DNA of 64,000 nt from Verrucomicrobia bacterium S94 (GTDB taxonomy: Bacteria > Verrucomicrobiota > Kiritimatiellia > Kiritimatiellales > Pontiellaceae), in assembly GCA_004299845.1 (NCBI GenBank), contig CP036201.1, positions 2,790,001 to 2,854,000 of the forward strand. Reading direction: 5' to 3'. Under the pieces are notes generated by a model. It saw only the letters and a list, made by a program, of their open reading frames with translations. It made no database searches and had not been told where the DNA came from. The position numbers and the translations under genes were made by a program. This document shows positions 34,694 to 44,325 of the stretch, piece by piece (within the stretch, counting starts at the first letter, position 1; each line of letters opens with the position of its first letter).

Positions 34694-35773
34694 TTAATCG
34701 CTCTCCACTGCCGGCACATTTTTCACCACCCGGAAACCGGTGTGGCAGAGGCTGGTGTCGGGGCTGGTTTTCATCCGGGCGGCGGGCCGGTAGCCGGAAC
34801 AGTAGGCATCGCTGCAGAGAAAGGAACCCCCGCGGGTCACTTTTTTGGGCATATGGGGTTCCTGCGGGTCGTAACTGATGAGCGGACCTTTCGGATTTTC
34901 AACCACGCCTTTCCGGGCATCCATTCGGTAGGCATCCACATGATACCAGTCGGCCGTCCATTCCCAGACATTCCCGGCCATATCATACAGGCCATAGTCA
35001 TTGGGCGGAAAGGCGGTGACGGGCGAAGTGGCATAATATCCGTCTTTTTTATAATTACGGTTCGGGAAAGGCCCTTCCCAGATATTGATTTTGGGTTTCC
35101 CTTCGGTGACGGGTTCGTTGCCCCATGTATTCTGCCACTGCTCATGACCGCCGCGCGCGGCATATTCAAACTGGGCTTCGGTCGGCAGACTCATGCCTTT
35201 CCAGCGGGCGTAGGCTTCGGCGTCGTACCAGGAAACATGCACTACCGGATGATCCATAATCTTTTCGATGGAGCTGCCGGGACCCTGCGGATGCTTCCAG
35301 TCGGCCCCTTCTTTCCATTCCCACCAGACCAGCGGATTGTTCAGATCAACCGGATAGCCCGGCGGACGGAAAACCATCGATGCCGGGACCATTGCCGATT
35401 CCGGCGGCGGCGGTGTTCCGGGCGGAAGATTCTTCATAATTTCGGCCAGATCCGGCTTTTTTTCGGCGGTGGTGATATAGCCTGTGGCATCCACGAATTC
35501 CTTAAACTCGGCATTGGTGACCGGGGTGCGTTTGATCCAGAAACCGTCCAGCCGCACTTTATGCAGCGGCAGCTCATCCGGACGACCGAACTCGCCGTCC
35601 CAGCCCATTGTAAATTCTCCGCCGGGAATCCATACCATGCCTTCGGGAGCTTCAGGGGCAGCAGTGCCGAAACGTGACGGCAAAACACTGCAGCAGCTTT
35701 TATTTGTATCCTGTCCGGCGGAAAAACCGGTTAACATTGTGGCCAGGGCCAGCCCTGAAATCATTTTTGTCAT
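34694..35773 (-). CDS. Formylglycine-generating enzyme (sulfatase-activating)
   Basis: A 359-residue exported protein from ATG 35773 (GAGG eight bases upstream). The FGE-sulfatase domain starts MVWIPGGEFTMGWDG and continues with the TPVTNAEFKEFVDATGY segment, HPVVHVSWYDAEAYARWKG, RLPTE-like SLPTEAQFEYAARGGHE and DMAGNVWEWTADWY. The active-site segment GGSFLCSDAYCSGYRPAARM carries the two cysteines that coordinate copper in true FGE. It therefore probably converts sulfatase Cys to formylglycine, here in the periplasm. No sulfatase gene is in the window, so it would act on enzymes encoded elsewhere. Confidence 0.88.
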   Translation of the reverse strand: MTKMISGLALATMLTGFSAGQDTNKSCCSVLPSRFGTAAPEAPEGMVWIPGGEFTMGWDGEFGRPDELPLHKVRLDGFWIKRTPVTNAEFKEFVDATGYITTAEKKPDLAEIMKNLPPGTPPPPESAMVPASMVFRPPGYPVDLNNPLVWWEWKEGADWKHPQGPGSSIEKIMDHPVVHVSWYDAEAYARWKGMSLPTEAQFEYAARGGHEQWQNTWGNEPVTEGKPKINIWEGPFPNRNYKKDGYYATSPVTAFPPNDYGLYDMAGNVWEWTADWYHVDAYRMDARKGVVENPKGPLISYDPQEPHMPKKVTRGGSFLCSDAYCSGYRPAARMKTSPDTSLCHTGFRVVKNVPAVESD

Positions 35774-35919
35774 AATCATAACCTCATTCAGTAGACGCAG
35801 CAGCGCGCCTGTTTCATACGGCTTATTGAGACAAAATACGAACAAGGCCATTCAAAATAAAAACAAAAAAGCCGCCCGCATCCGCGGACGGCTCCGTTTT
35901 CCTCTGGAAAAGGAAAAAT

Positions 35920-36102
35920 TTATTCGTGCGAAATCGCATCCACCGGGCAGCCTTCTTCGGCTTCCAGCGCGGCGGCTTCGAGTTCACCGGAAACATCGTC
36001 AACCTTGACGGTGGAATGGTCATCCACTTCAAAAACCTCCGGGCAGGTTTCTTCGCATGCCCCGCATGCAATACACGTATCGGCATCTACTTTGAATTTC
36101 AT
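35920..36102 (-). CDS. Single-cluster 4Fe-4S ferredoxin
   Basis: A 60-residue ferredoxin from ATG 36102 with GGATGAG upstream. One cluster is bound by CIACGACEETCPE plus the distant cysteine in EGCPVDAI, the C-x2-C-x2-C...C-P layout of Thermotoga/Desulfovibrio-type monocluster ferredoxins. It is acidic and soluble and acts as an electron carrier. It is a single gene with its own spacing, between FGE and the nuclease. Confidence 0.92.
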   Translation of the reverse strand: MKFKVDADTCIACGACEETCPEVFEVDDHSTVKVDDVSGELEAAALEAEEGCPVDAISHE

Positions 36103-36194
36103 AGTCTCATCCTGGTTAGTGTGTTTAATCCGTAAAACAATAACGGTTTTCCACACCGGGTCAAAACGGAAGCCCCCCGCCCGGTTCTTTAGAC

Positions 36195-37190
36195 TTAATT
36201 CGTTTTGCCTTTCAACTGATACCGCAGTGCGGGACGGATCCAGGGCCAGAGCCGGCCGGCAGCATCGGTTTCAAGCTCGATCTGTTCCTCTTCGGAGAGT
36301 TCCGGGAAAAAATTGAGCCCGGTCAGGGTTTCAATTTCATCAATACTGACCAGCCGTTTGCGAATGCGCGTGTAGGGCGGACAGTCCTTTTCAACCAGAA
36401 ACGCCAGCGCCCGCAGTTCGCCGTCACGTTCATCGACCACGATTTTATAATAAGCCGCCGGAATACTGACGCCGGAATCAAGCTTTTCCACCGGCTTCTG
36501 AAACACGGGTCCGGTAATGACCCAGACTTCGGAAAAATAGCGCCCGTATTTTTTCGCCATCAGCATTTCCAGATCCTTCCAGAGCCCGCGGTTTACCTCC
36601 GGCGTCTGCGGAATCACGTTGCTCATCAGGAACGTCTCTTTCTGGGCGTCCGGACCGTAGCGCGTGGCAATGCCGTAGTTCGGGGCCATGTGGCCCCGGT
36701 CATAACCCGACCGCGTGTAATCGTTATGATGCACCCCGGCCTTGGTCCGCGGATCCACCTTAAATCCGGAAGGCCGTTTTCCGGAGTTCAGTTTCGGCAC
36801 ATCAAAAAGACGGTAACAGACCCAAAGCGGATTTTTCAGCGATTCGCTGTAACCGGCCACATAACCGCGGTTCTGCAGCACTTTCACCCGCCCGATCAGC
36901 TTGAATCCTTCCTGCTTCGGATATCCGCCATAAACCCAGTCTCCGCGCACATTTCCAGGAACCGGTATTTCCACATCCTTTCCGATCAGCGCCAGCGAAT
37001 CCCAGCCGTCCATCGTTTTAAATCCCGTCGACATCAAGGCCCGGTGCAGCTGCGGCGCTTTTTCGTAGACCGGGAAACGGATCGACCACGGCAGGTGAAA
37101 ATAAATCACGGACACCAGCAGATAGAGCAGCGCTGTCGTCAGCGCGACCCTCATGCGTCGAGAACTGAAAAATAGATGCCTGAAAATCAT
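36195..37190 (-). CDS. DNA/RNA non-specific endonuclease (NucA-like, DRGH)
   Basis: A 331-residue protein from ATG 37190. An N-terminal hydrophobic segment (VALTTALLYLLVSVIYFHL) implies membrane anchoring or export. The nuclease core has the family motif YDRGHMAPNYGIATRYG, followed by SNVIPQTPEVNRGLWKDLE, where the DRGH histidine is the base and the N the metal ligand. SEVWVITGPVFQ and IPAAYYKIVV follow. The frame is open upstream to 37418, but that part overlaps a CTTCAAAC repeat tract and is not protein-like. Confidence 0.88.
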   Translation of the reverse strand: MIFRHLFFSSRRMRVALTTALLYLLVSVIYFHLPWSIRFPVYEKAPQLHRALMSTGFKTMDGWDSLALIGKDVEIPVPGNVRGDWVYGGYPKQEGFKLIGRVKVLQNRGYVAGYSESLKNPLWVCYRLFDVPKLNSGKRPSGFKVDPRTKAGVHHNDYTRSGYDRGHMAPNYGIATRYGPDAQKETFLMSNVIPQTPEVNRGLWKDLEMLMAKKYGRYFSEVWVITGPVFQKPVEKLDSGVSIPAAYYKIVVDERDGELRALAFLVEKDCPPYTRIRKRLVSIDEIETLTGLNFFPELSEEEQIELETDAAGRLWPWIRPALRYQLKGKTN

Positions 37191-37317
37191 GGTTCCGTTT
37201 TTACACGCAAACGGTCGCTTGGTGCAAGTCAGGCAGTTTGGTGTTTGAAGTTTGGAGGAAAAGCAGGTTTTGTATTCCACTTCAAACGCCAAACAACCAA
37301 CTTCAAACTGATTCATC

Positions 37318-40300
37318 ATGCACGTACCTTTTACACAGAAAATTCTTAAAGACTGGGCCGGAGAGGCCACCTTCCGCAAAGGCATGACCCTTTTTGAAAA
37401 AGGCAAAGTCGACAGCATTGAATACGATCATCCCTTCGTCAGCGGCCAGCTCGCCATAGGCATACGCGGCATGCGCAGCAGGTTCGAAGTGCTGAAAGAC
37501 GGTTTTGTGGAAAACCACTGCCCCTGCCGCGACAACCGCGAGGAGGGCAAAATATGCGCGCATCTCGTCGCTCTCGGCCTGGAGGCCATCCGCCTCTATT
37601 CCGATCCGCACCGCGTCGACAAAATGGAAGAGGAAAAACGCCGCGCTGAACGGCTGGCCTCGTTCGACGACTCGGCATATCACACCCGCGACCCCAACGG
37701 CACCCCGGCCGAGCTCCGCATCATCCTGAAACAGAGCTGGCGCGAATATCTGGCGGAGCAGAAAGTACCGATGCGCTGCGCCGTCGAAATCAGAGACAAG
37801 GTGATTCCGCTCAACGAAGTCCCGAAAAAGCATCCCCTCGCCTTGAGCAAAGCCGACGACAACCTCCTCTTTGTTATCGAGGATATCTGCGAAGGCCCCG
37901 CCAAAGCGAAATTTGACGCCACCCTCTCCGATTTCATCAATATCCTTGAGCTGTGTGACGGCAAACCGATTTACGAAGGTGGTGTTGAAGGCTATCTGAT
38001 GACCGGCGACGGCTCCGTTTCCACCTCCCTGAAAATGGCCCTCGACGAACTCAGCGGCGAACTCGTCCTGAATATTTGCACCACAGAGCACACAGAGAAT
38101 CACGGAGAAATGTCCTCCGCACACTCTGCGTCCTCCGGTGAAACGGGTACATTTATTGTGAGTGGCGGCAGTGGCTGGATATTGAAAGACGATGTTTTCC
38201 AGCGGCTGGAAAAGGTGCTGCCCGGCCCGATGCGCGCCATCTATGACGGCGAAGTCCGCATTCCGCGCGAAGCTGTTCCGGGATTCATGAAAAACGAACT
38301 GCCCGCACTAAGCAGCATGATCGAAATCGAAAGCAGCATCACTCCCGACATGCTTTCGCTCGCTCCGGCCAAACCCCGTTTCCGGCTGGTGATTGACGGA
38401 CAGGAACATACGCTTTCGGCCACGCTCTATGCGGAATACAACGGCGTCCGGCTTGTTGCCGGGAAAGAGGATGCCAAAGGCCATTTTTCCATTCCGTCCT
38501 CCGACGACCTGCTTGGTTTCGAAGTCCGCAATCCCGAGGCCGAGGAAAAGGCGCTGGAAACGGTCACTGCACTGGGATTCCGCGGCAGACGTGGCGATAT
38601 GCTGATGCAGATTCGCGGCAGCCGCGAAGTCCTCAATTTTCTCGGCGGCGCCCTGCCCCAGCTCAAGCGAAAGGGCTGGCGCATTGATCTCGAAGGGGAA
38701 ATCGCTGCCTTCATGGACGACATCGAATCAACCGTGCCGGTGGTGCATATCAGCAACTCCTCCGGCAACGGTTTTTTTGAAGTCGGGTATAATTTTGAAA
38801 CCGACGGCGGCGTGAGCCTCGATGAAGCCGAAATCCAGCGTGCCATCAATATGGGCGAAGCGTTTGTTAGAAAAAAAGGCCGTACGGTACTGCTCGATAT
38901 TGACGCTATTGAAACCGCGCGCGACGTCTTCTCTGACTGTGCAGTGGGCTCCGGCGATCAGCCCGGCACCTTTAAAATGAACGATATTCATGCCGCATAC
39001 GTGCAGTCGTCGCTGCTTTCGCTCGACGGCATCGACATCGAAAGCACACCGGAATGGATGAGTAAGGCCGAGGCGCAGAACCGCGATACCAAAGTGGAAC
39101 CGGTCGCGCTCGGTCCGAAGCTTGAAAATACGCTGCGCGATTATCAGAAAGAGGGCGTCTACTGGCTGCGTTTTCTGGAACGTTCCGGTTTTGCCGGTAT
39201 TCTGGCTGATGAAATGGGGCTGGGTAAAACACTGCAGACACTGACCTGGCTGTCGCTTGAACGGGAAAATGAAAAGGCCCGCAATCACCCCGCCCTGATC
39301 ATCTGCCCCACCAGTCTGGTCGACAACTGGGCGGATGAAGCGGAAAAGTTCGTTCCCCATATGCGGGTTCAGAAAATGCACGGTCCGGATCGGCACACTT
39401 ATTTCCCGACCCTTGAAAACCGGGATCTGATTATCACCTCCTATGCCCTGATCCGCCGCGATCTCGACGAATATCTGAAACATACCTTTGCCGTCGTTGT
39501 GCTCGACGAAGCGCAGCATATTAAAAACCGGACCACGCAGAACGCCACCGCAGTGAAAAAAGTGGCGGCACATCATAAGCTGGTACTGACCGGCACACCG
39601 ATTGAAAACAGCGTGACCGATCTATGGTCCATTATGGATTTTCTAATGCCGGGCTATCTCGGCAGCCACAAAGCCTTCCGCGAAAACTATGAACTGCCCA
39701 TCCAGAACGGCGGACCCGATGCCGAACTGGCGCAGATCCGCCTGCGCCGGAAACTGCACCCCTTCCTCCTGCGCCGCCTGAAAAAAGATGTCGCCAAAGA
39801 TCTGCCGGATAAAATTCAGCGCGTGGCCCACTGCACCCTCAGCGGCGACCAGGCGAAAGTCTATAAACAGCTGGCCGAAAGTGCGAAAAAGGAAATCACC
39901 GGTCTGGTCGATGCGCAGGGCTTCAATAAATCGCGGATGCAGATTCTCAAAATTCTGTTGCAGCTCCGTCAGACCTGCTGCCACCTCGACCTGCTGAAAC
40001 TGCCGGGCATTTCCAGCGAATTCCCCTCCGCCAAACTGGAACTCTTTTTTGAACTGGTCAACGAAGCCATGGATGCCGGACACCGTATTCTCGTGTTCAG
40101 TCAGTTTACCTCCATGCTCTCCATCATCCGCGAAGAGCTGAAAACCCGGGCGCTGAAATACTGCTATCTCGACGGATCCACCAAAGACCGGCAGGACCGG
40201 GTGAAACAGTTTAATTCCGATAAATCGATCCCCCTCTTCCTGATCAGTCTGAAAGCCGGCGGCAGCGGACTCAACCTTACCGGTGCTGATATGGTCATCC

Positions 40301-40536
40301 ACTTCGACCCGTGGTGGAACCCGGCGGTGGAAGACCAGGCCACCGACCGCGCACACCGGATCGGCCAGAAAAACACTGTCTACTCCATCAAACTCATCAC
40401 CAAAGGAACGGTGGAGGAAAAAGTCCTGCAGATGCAGCAGAAGAAAAAGAGCGTCATCGATGCCACACTCGAAAAAGATGCCGATATGGCCCAGGCGCTC
40501 ACCTGGAACGACGTCCAGGAACTACTGTCCGTATAG
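37318..40536 (+). CDS. SWIM zinc-finger SNF2 family helicase
   Basis: A 1072-residue DNA-dependent ATPase. A SWIM zinc finger (CPC at 68-70, C80-x-H82) lies near the N-terminus. The SNF2 motor occupies the last 480 residues: ILADEMGLGKTLQTL, VVLDEAQHIKN, LVLTGTPIENSVTDLWSI, then helicase C LLQLRQTCCHLDL, RILVFSQFTSML, ISLKAGGSGLNLTGADMVIH and DRAHRIGQKN. Such proteins remodel protein-DNA complexes. Residues about 252-277 are an extra segment (CTTEHTENHGEMSSAHSASS) encoded by a palindromic CACAGAG repeat. No ribosome-binding site is clear. Confidence 0.92.
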   Translation: MHVPFTQKILKDWAGEATFRKGMTLFEKGKVDSIEYDHPFVSGQLAIGIRGMRSRFEVLKDGFVENHCPCRDNREEGKICAHLVALGLEAIRLYSDPHRVDKMEEEKRRAERLASFDDSAYHTRDPNGTPAELRIILKQSWREYLAEQKVPMRCAVEIRDKVIPLNEVPKKHPLALSKADDNLLFVIEDICEGPAKAKFDATLSDFINILELCDGKPIYEGGVEGYLMTGDGSVSTSLKMALDELSGELVLNICTTEHTENHGEMSSAHSASSGETGTFIVSGGSGWILKDDVFQRLEKVLPGPMRAIYDGEVRIPREAVPGFMKNELPALSSMIEIESSITPDMLSLAPAKPRFRLVIDGQEHTLSATLYAEYNGVRLVAGKEDAKGHFSIPSSDDLLGFEVRNPEAEEKALETVTALGFRGRRGDMLMQIRGSREVLNFLGGALPQLKRKGWRIDLEGEIAAFMDDIESTVPVVHISNSSGNGFFEVGYNFETDGGVSLDEAEIQRAINMGEAFVRKKGRTVLLDIDAIETARDVFSDCAVGSGDQPGTFKMNDIHAAYVQSSLLSLDGIDIESTPEWMSKAEAQNRDTKVEPVALGPKLENTLRDYQKEGVYWLRFLERSGFAGILADEMGLGKTLQTLTWLSLERENEKARNHPALIICPTSLVDNWADEAEKFVPHMRVQKMHGPDRHTYFPTLENRDLIITSYALIRRDLDEYLKHTFAVVVLDEAQHIKNRTTQNATAVKKVAAHHKLVLTGTPIENSVTDLWSIMDFLMPGYLGSHKAFRENYELPIQNGGPDAELAQIRLRRKLHPFLLRRLKKDVAKDLPDKIQRVAHCTLSGDQAKVYKQLAESAKKEITGLVDAQGFNKSRMQILKILLQLRQTCCHLDLLKLPGISSEFPSAKLELFFELVNEAMDAGHRILVFSQFTSMLSIIREELKTRALKYCYLDGSTKDRQDRVKQFNSDKSIPLFLISLKAGGSGLNLTGADMVIHFDPWWNPAVEDQATDRAHRIGQKNTVYSIKLITKGTVEEKVLQMQQKKKSVIDATLEKDADMAQALTWNDVQELLSV
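38074..38148. repeat. Palindromic CACAGAG repeat inside the SNF2 gene
   Basis: The gene contains TTGCACCACAGAGCACACAG, then CACGGAG, a short spacer, and CTCCGCACACTCTGCGTCCT to CGGTGAAAC. These are imperfect inverted halves of the same repeat type found at 938-1011. The insertion keeps the reading frame and adds about 25 residues in a region between two recognisable parts of the helicase. Confidence 0.6.
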
Positions 40537-40691
40537 CCCGTAGCCGCCGGGCAGAGCGGCCCCGGCCTTCAGTCACTCTATCTGCCGGACGGCCTTACCG
40601 GGCGGAATTTCACCGGAGGCGGAAGTTGCCTGTAAAAATAGGTTGCCTTCAGCACCGGTTTTCCCGATATTCCCCGCTCTCGGAAACACAT

Positions 40692-40768
40692 CGGAGTGTA
40701 GCGCAGTCTGGTAGCGCGGTTGCTTTGGGAGCAATAGGTCGGGGGTTCGAATCCCTCCACTCCGACCA
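40692..40768 (+). tRNA. tRNA-Pro (TGG)
   Basis: Acceptor CGGAGTG pairs with CACTCCG before A and an encoded CCA. The anticodon arm is TTGCT TTGGGAG AGCAA-type with anticodon TGG, and the T-arm reads GGGGG TTCGAAT CCCTC. Length 77, all arms present. A strong terminator follows. Confidence 0.95.
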
Positions 40769-40772
40769 TTTT

Positions 40773-40801
40773 AAGGTCAGCTGAAAAGCTGACCTTTTTT
40801 T
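40773..40801 (+). terminator. tRNA-Pro intrinsic terminator
   Basis: AAGGTCAGCT and AGCTGACCTT form a 10-bp stem around GAAA, running directly into a T-tract. A textbook intrinsic terminator. Confidence 0.9.
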
Positions 40802-40817
40802 ATGCAGCGATCACCTG

Positions 40818-40968
40818 ATACCCTGTTTGATTACTTCTCGGTATAAACCTCGTAGTCCAGAATCACCAAAGTTTCACCCCGAAGGATACAGAGGAACACA
40901 AAGGAAGGATTCTGTCCTCCAGCGGAGCGGGTGGTAAAAATATACCAGGATGTTTTAGCAAGTGGTAT
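40818..40968. mobile_element. Divergent MITE-like element, copy 4
   Basis: The 151-bp segment starts ATACCCTGTTTGATTACTTC and CGGTATAAAC, and ends CAGGATGTTTTAGCAAGTGGTAT-type, matching copies 1-3 at both ends (ATACC, CGGTATAAA; ATGTTTTAG, GTGGTAT) and in length. The interior is different: a TTTCACC...GGGTGGTAAAA palindrome of the CACAGAG type, linking the two repeat families. It lies 13 bases past the hsdR stop. Confidence 0.6.
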
Positions 40969-40980
40969 GAGACGTCATCT

Positions 40981-43900
40981 TCAGGCCGCAAGCCCCTTGA
41001 TCAGGAGATCCATGAGCACCCTGCAAAATGCGGCGGCTTTATGCTCATCCTCAAGGACCTGATTGGCGAGGTTACCGTGGATGTCCATGCTGTCGATCAC
41101 TGCCGACTCCATGGCCGTCGGCAGATCGCCCAGCATGGCCTGATCGGGGGCGTTGTTTTTTAGCTGTTCCATCACCGCGCCATTCTCACGCACCTTGTCG
41201 GCGATAGTGTTGGCATAGTTGAGTACATCGTTACTGGTGAACTCACCCGCAAAGAGGTCATTCAGCCGCGCAATGATGACCGACAGGAATTCAAGGTCTT
41301 CATCCTTGAAGCGCCCGCTTCCGACGGCCGTCATTCCCGTGAGGCGGTGATCCTCGTCTGTTTCCTCATGAAGCTGCAGACTGCGGGTGGCCTGCTTGCT
41401 GAGACGGTAATGCGTCATGGTAAGGTCCGACAGGTCCACCGGGATGGTTTCATCGCGGTCTTCCCGCAGCAGCGGCTGCAGGTGGTAGGCGAAGAGCGAC
41501 AGCTTTTCCAGCTCGTCGTCGTCATAATCCACCAGCTGCGACATAAACTCATAGAACCGAACAAATGACCCCAAGTCCTTCTTGAAGAGGTCCAGCTCAC
41601 TCTTGTCGAGCTTAAGCCGCCTGATCCGGTCCTCGGCATTCTTTACTGCAATTTGGTCGTTACGGGCTTCGGCCTCCTGCTTTTCCCGCTCGGCCTCAAC
41701 CTGGGCCATGAGTATCGGAACATACTTCGCCTGCCAGCGCTCCACGGCGGGCTTGCAGTGCGCTGTCAGCGCATCCTGTCCCTGCTTCTCGTCATAGAAC
41801 GAGTCTGCAAAAGCTTCCACCTCGTGCCACTCATAAATACGCTGTTCGCCCAGTTTATCAAACAGGTCATAGATCAGATTCGGGTCGGAGACGTTCGCCA
41901 GTTCTGCCGTTTTGTAGTAGGGGCGGAAGGCATCGAGGATGTCGTCGGGATCATTCACAAAGTCCAGCACAAAGGTCTGCTTACCGTGGCAGGTGCGGTT
42001 CAGGCGGGAGAGGGTCTGAACGCAGTCCACGCCCTTAAGCTTCTTGTCCACATACATCGCGCAAAGCTTCGGCTGATCAAATCCCGTCTGGAACTTGTTC
42101 GCCACCAGCATCACCTGATACTCATCCGTATCAAACGCCTTGCGCATGTCGCGCCCCTTCAGGCCGGGATTCATGTTCCGCTCGTTGAAAGGCTCAGGGC
42201 TGGACTCAGGATCATTTACCTCGCCCGAAAAGGCGACCATTGCCTGAATGTCCTTAATGTCCTGCTCGGCAATAATCCGGTCGAACGCCAGCTTATAGCG
42301 CACCGCCTCCTTGCGGCTCCCCGTCACCACCATCGCCTTCGCCTTGCCGTTGAGTAAAGGCGCAACGCACTCGCGGAAGTGCTCAATAATGATTTCCACC
42401 TTGCGGGTGATGTTGGTCGGGTGCAGGCGCAGCCATTGGCCGATGCGGATCGATGCCCGCTTGCGCTCCACCTCGCTGTCGGCTTCGGGTGTCTGCTGCG
42501 CCAGCTTCAGGGCCATATCGTAGGTCGTATAGTTTTTCAGCACATCGAGAATAAACTTTTCCTCAATCGCCTGACGCATCGTATAGACATGGAACGCCTG
42601 CGGAATGTTTTCATCAGACGGCGGGAGATCGGGATTCGGGCAGCGGCCGAACAGCTCGATGGTCTTTGCCTTCGGGGTGGCCGTGAATGCAAAGAAGCTC
42701 AGGTTATCCGCCTTGCCCCGCGAAGCCATTGCAGCCGCCAGCAGATCCTCGGAGGTCACCTCGGCGTCATCATCCCACTGCTCGGCATTCAGCACCGCAC
42801 GCAGCTGGCGCGCCGTCTGTCCGCTCTGGGAACTGTGCGCTTCATCGGCAATCACCGCATACTTGCGTCCCTTCAGCGTCACCCGTTCGCGAATCGCTTC
42901 CAGCACAAACGGGAAGGTCTGGATCGTCACAATAATGATCGGCGTCGCGGCTTCCAGCGCATTCGCCAATTGCTCCGACTTTGAGCCTTCGCCTTCTTCC
43001 CGATTGATTCTGCACACCACGCCCTCGGCATGGTCAAACTGATAGATCGTTTCCTGCAGCTGATTGTCCAGCACCGTGCGGTCCGTCACCACGATCACCG
43101 AATTGAAGACCTTTTGATCATCACGGTAGAGCGAGGCCAGCTGATGGGCCGTCCAGGCAATCGAGTTTGATTTCCCTGAACCTGCACTGTGCTGCACCAG
43201 ATATTTCTGCCCCGCGCCTTCTGTCCGTGCGCTGTCGATCAGGCGATTGACCACATCCCACTGATGATAGCGCGGAAAGATCATTGTTTCCTGAATATAT
43301 TTTCGGCCCCGTCCGTCTTCCTTCTGTTCCTGCTGCAGATGGATAAACCGCCCCAGAATCTTCAGCCAGTTGTCGGGCGCAAAGACCTCTTCCCAGAGAT
43401 ACTTCGTCGCATACCCGCCTTCGGGGGAATAATGTTGCCCGCGCTGCCATCCGCTCCGCCCTTGTTGAATGGAAGAAAGAAGGTGGATTTTCCCGCCAGC
43501 TTGGTGGTCATCTGCACTTCAAACTGACTCACCGCAAAGTGAACCAACGCGCCGCGCTTAAAGGTCAGCAGCGGTTCAGGCTTCCCGTTTTTGCCTTTCG
43601 GATTGCGGTCGTTTTTATACTGCCAGACGGCGCGGTCCACCGACTGTTTAAACTCCGACTTCAGCTCAAGGGTGGCGACAGGGATTCCGTTCACAAACAA
43701 CGCAAGGTCGAGACGTCCGGTGTAATCGTTCGGCGAATAGTTCAGCTCAGGCACCACGCGCAGACGGTTCGCCGCATAACGCGCCATCGTTTCGGGGTTC
43801 AGGTCATGGTCGGGCTTAAATTGACACAGGCGGAATTTTACACCCCGATCCTTGATCGTATTGCGCAGCACATGCAGCGTGCCCTTTCTGTCGAGCTGAC

Positions 43901-44120
43901 GCGCCACCGACCGGAGCAGTCCTTCGTTTACCCCCTTGGGATTCATGGCACAGAATTTCGCCCATTGTTCGGGCTGCGTCTCGCTCAGGTAGGCAACAAG
44001 GTCTTCGGTGTAGAGCGCATGCTTTTGATCATAGCTCGACGACTCGCCCAGCTTCCAGCCATTGGAAACCAGATGATTGATGATGTCCTGTTGAAAAACC
44101 TGTTCTTTTGCGTTCTGCAT
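40981..44120 (-). pseudogene. hsdR: Type I restriction enzyme subunit HsdR, frameshifted
   Basis: Two frames together give a full HsdR: residues from ATG 44120 to about 43425, then the rest to 40981. The N-terminal part has the PD-(D/E)xK nuclease (GRLDLALFVNGIPVATLELKSE). The C-terminal part has the translocase: VQHSAGSGKSNSIAWTAHQL, VIADEAHSSQSGQ, FFAFTATPKAKT and the QTGFDQPKL / SRLNRT motif region. The break is in a run of five G (43423-43427 on the plus strand): six would restore IIPPEGGYATKYLWEEV. If real, the locus keeps modification but loses restriction; an uncorrected homopolymer is equally possible. Confidence 0.88.
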
Positions 44121-44325
44121 GATTCTATTCCTGTTTTCGATCGTCGTTGTTCATTTTTATTGAACAAAACGGATGCGCTGAATATCCCCATATTTTAAGC
44201 CGTTTTTCTGTTCATTTTTCTTCTTGCCTGAATTGACATCCAAAAATTTTCATATAAATTGCCTTCATGAGTTGGCGTGAGACCTGCCCGGTCTCAATAC
44301 CCTTCCTTCCCGGAAGCCCCCAACT

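Noticed and set aside
37191-37418. N-terminal extension of the DRGH nuclease
   Set aside because: The added sequence is encoded by a CTTCAAAC repeat tract and the start of the divergent SNF2 gene; ATG 37190 gives a normal anchor segment.
40818-40968. Treating copy 4 as unrelated to the MITE-like family
   Set aside because: Matching ends (ATACC, CGGTATAAA, ATGTTTTAG, GGTAT) and near-equal length make common origin more likely, so it was kept with lower confidence.
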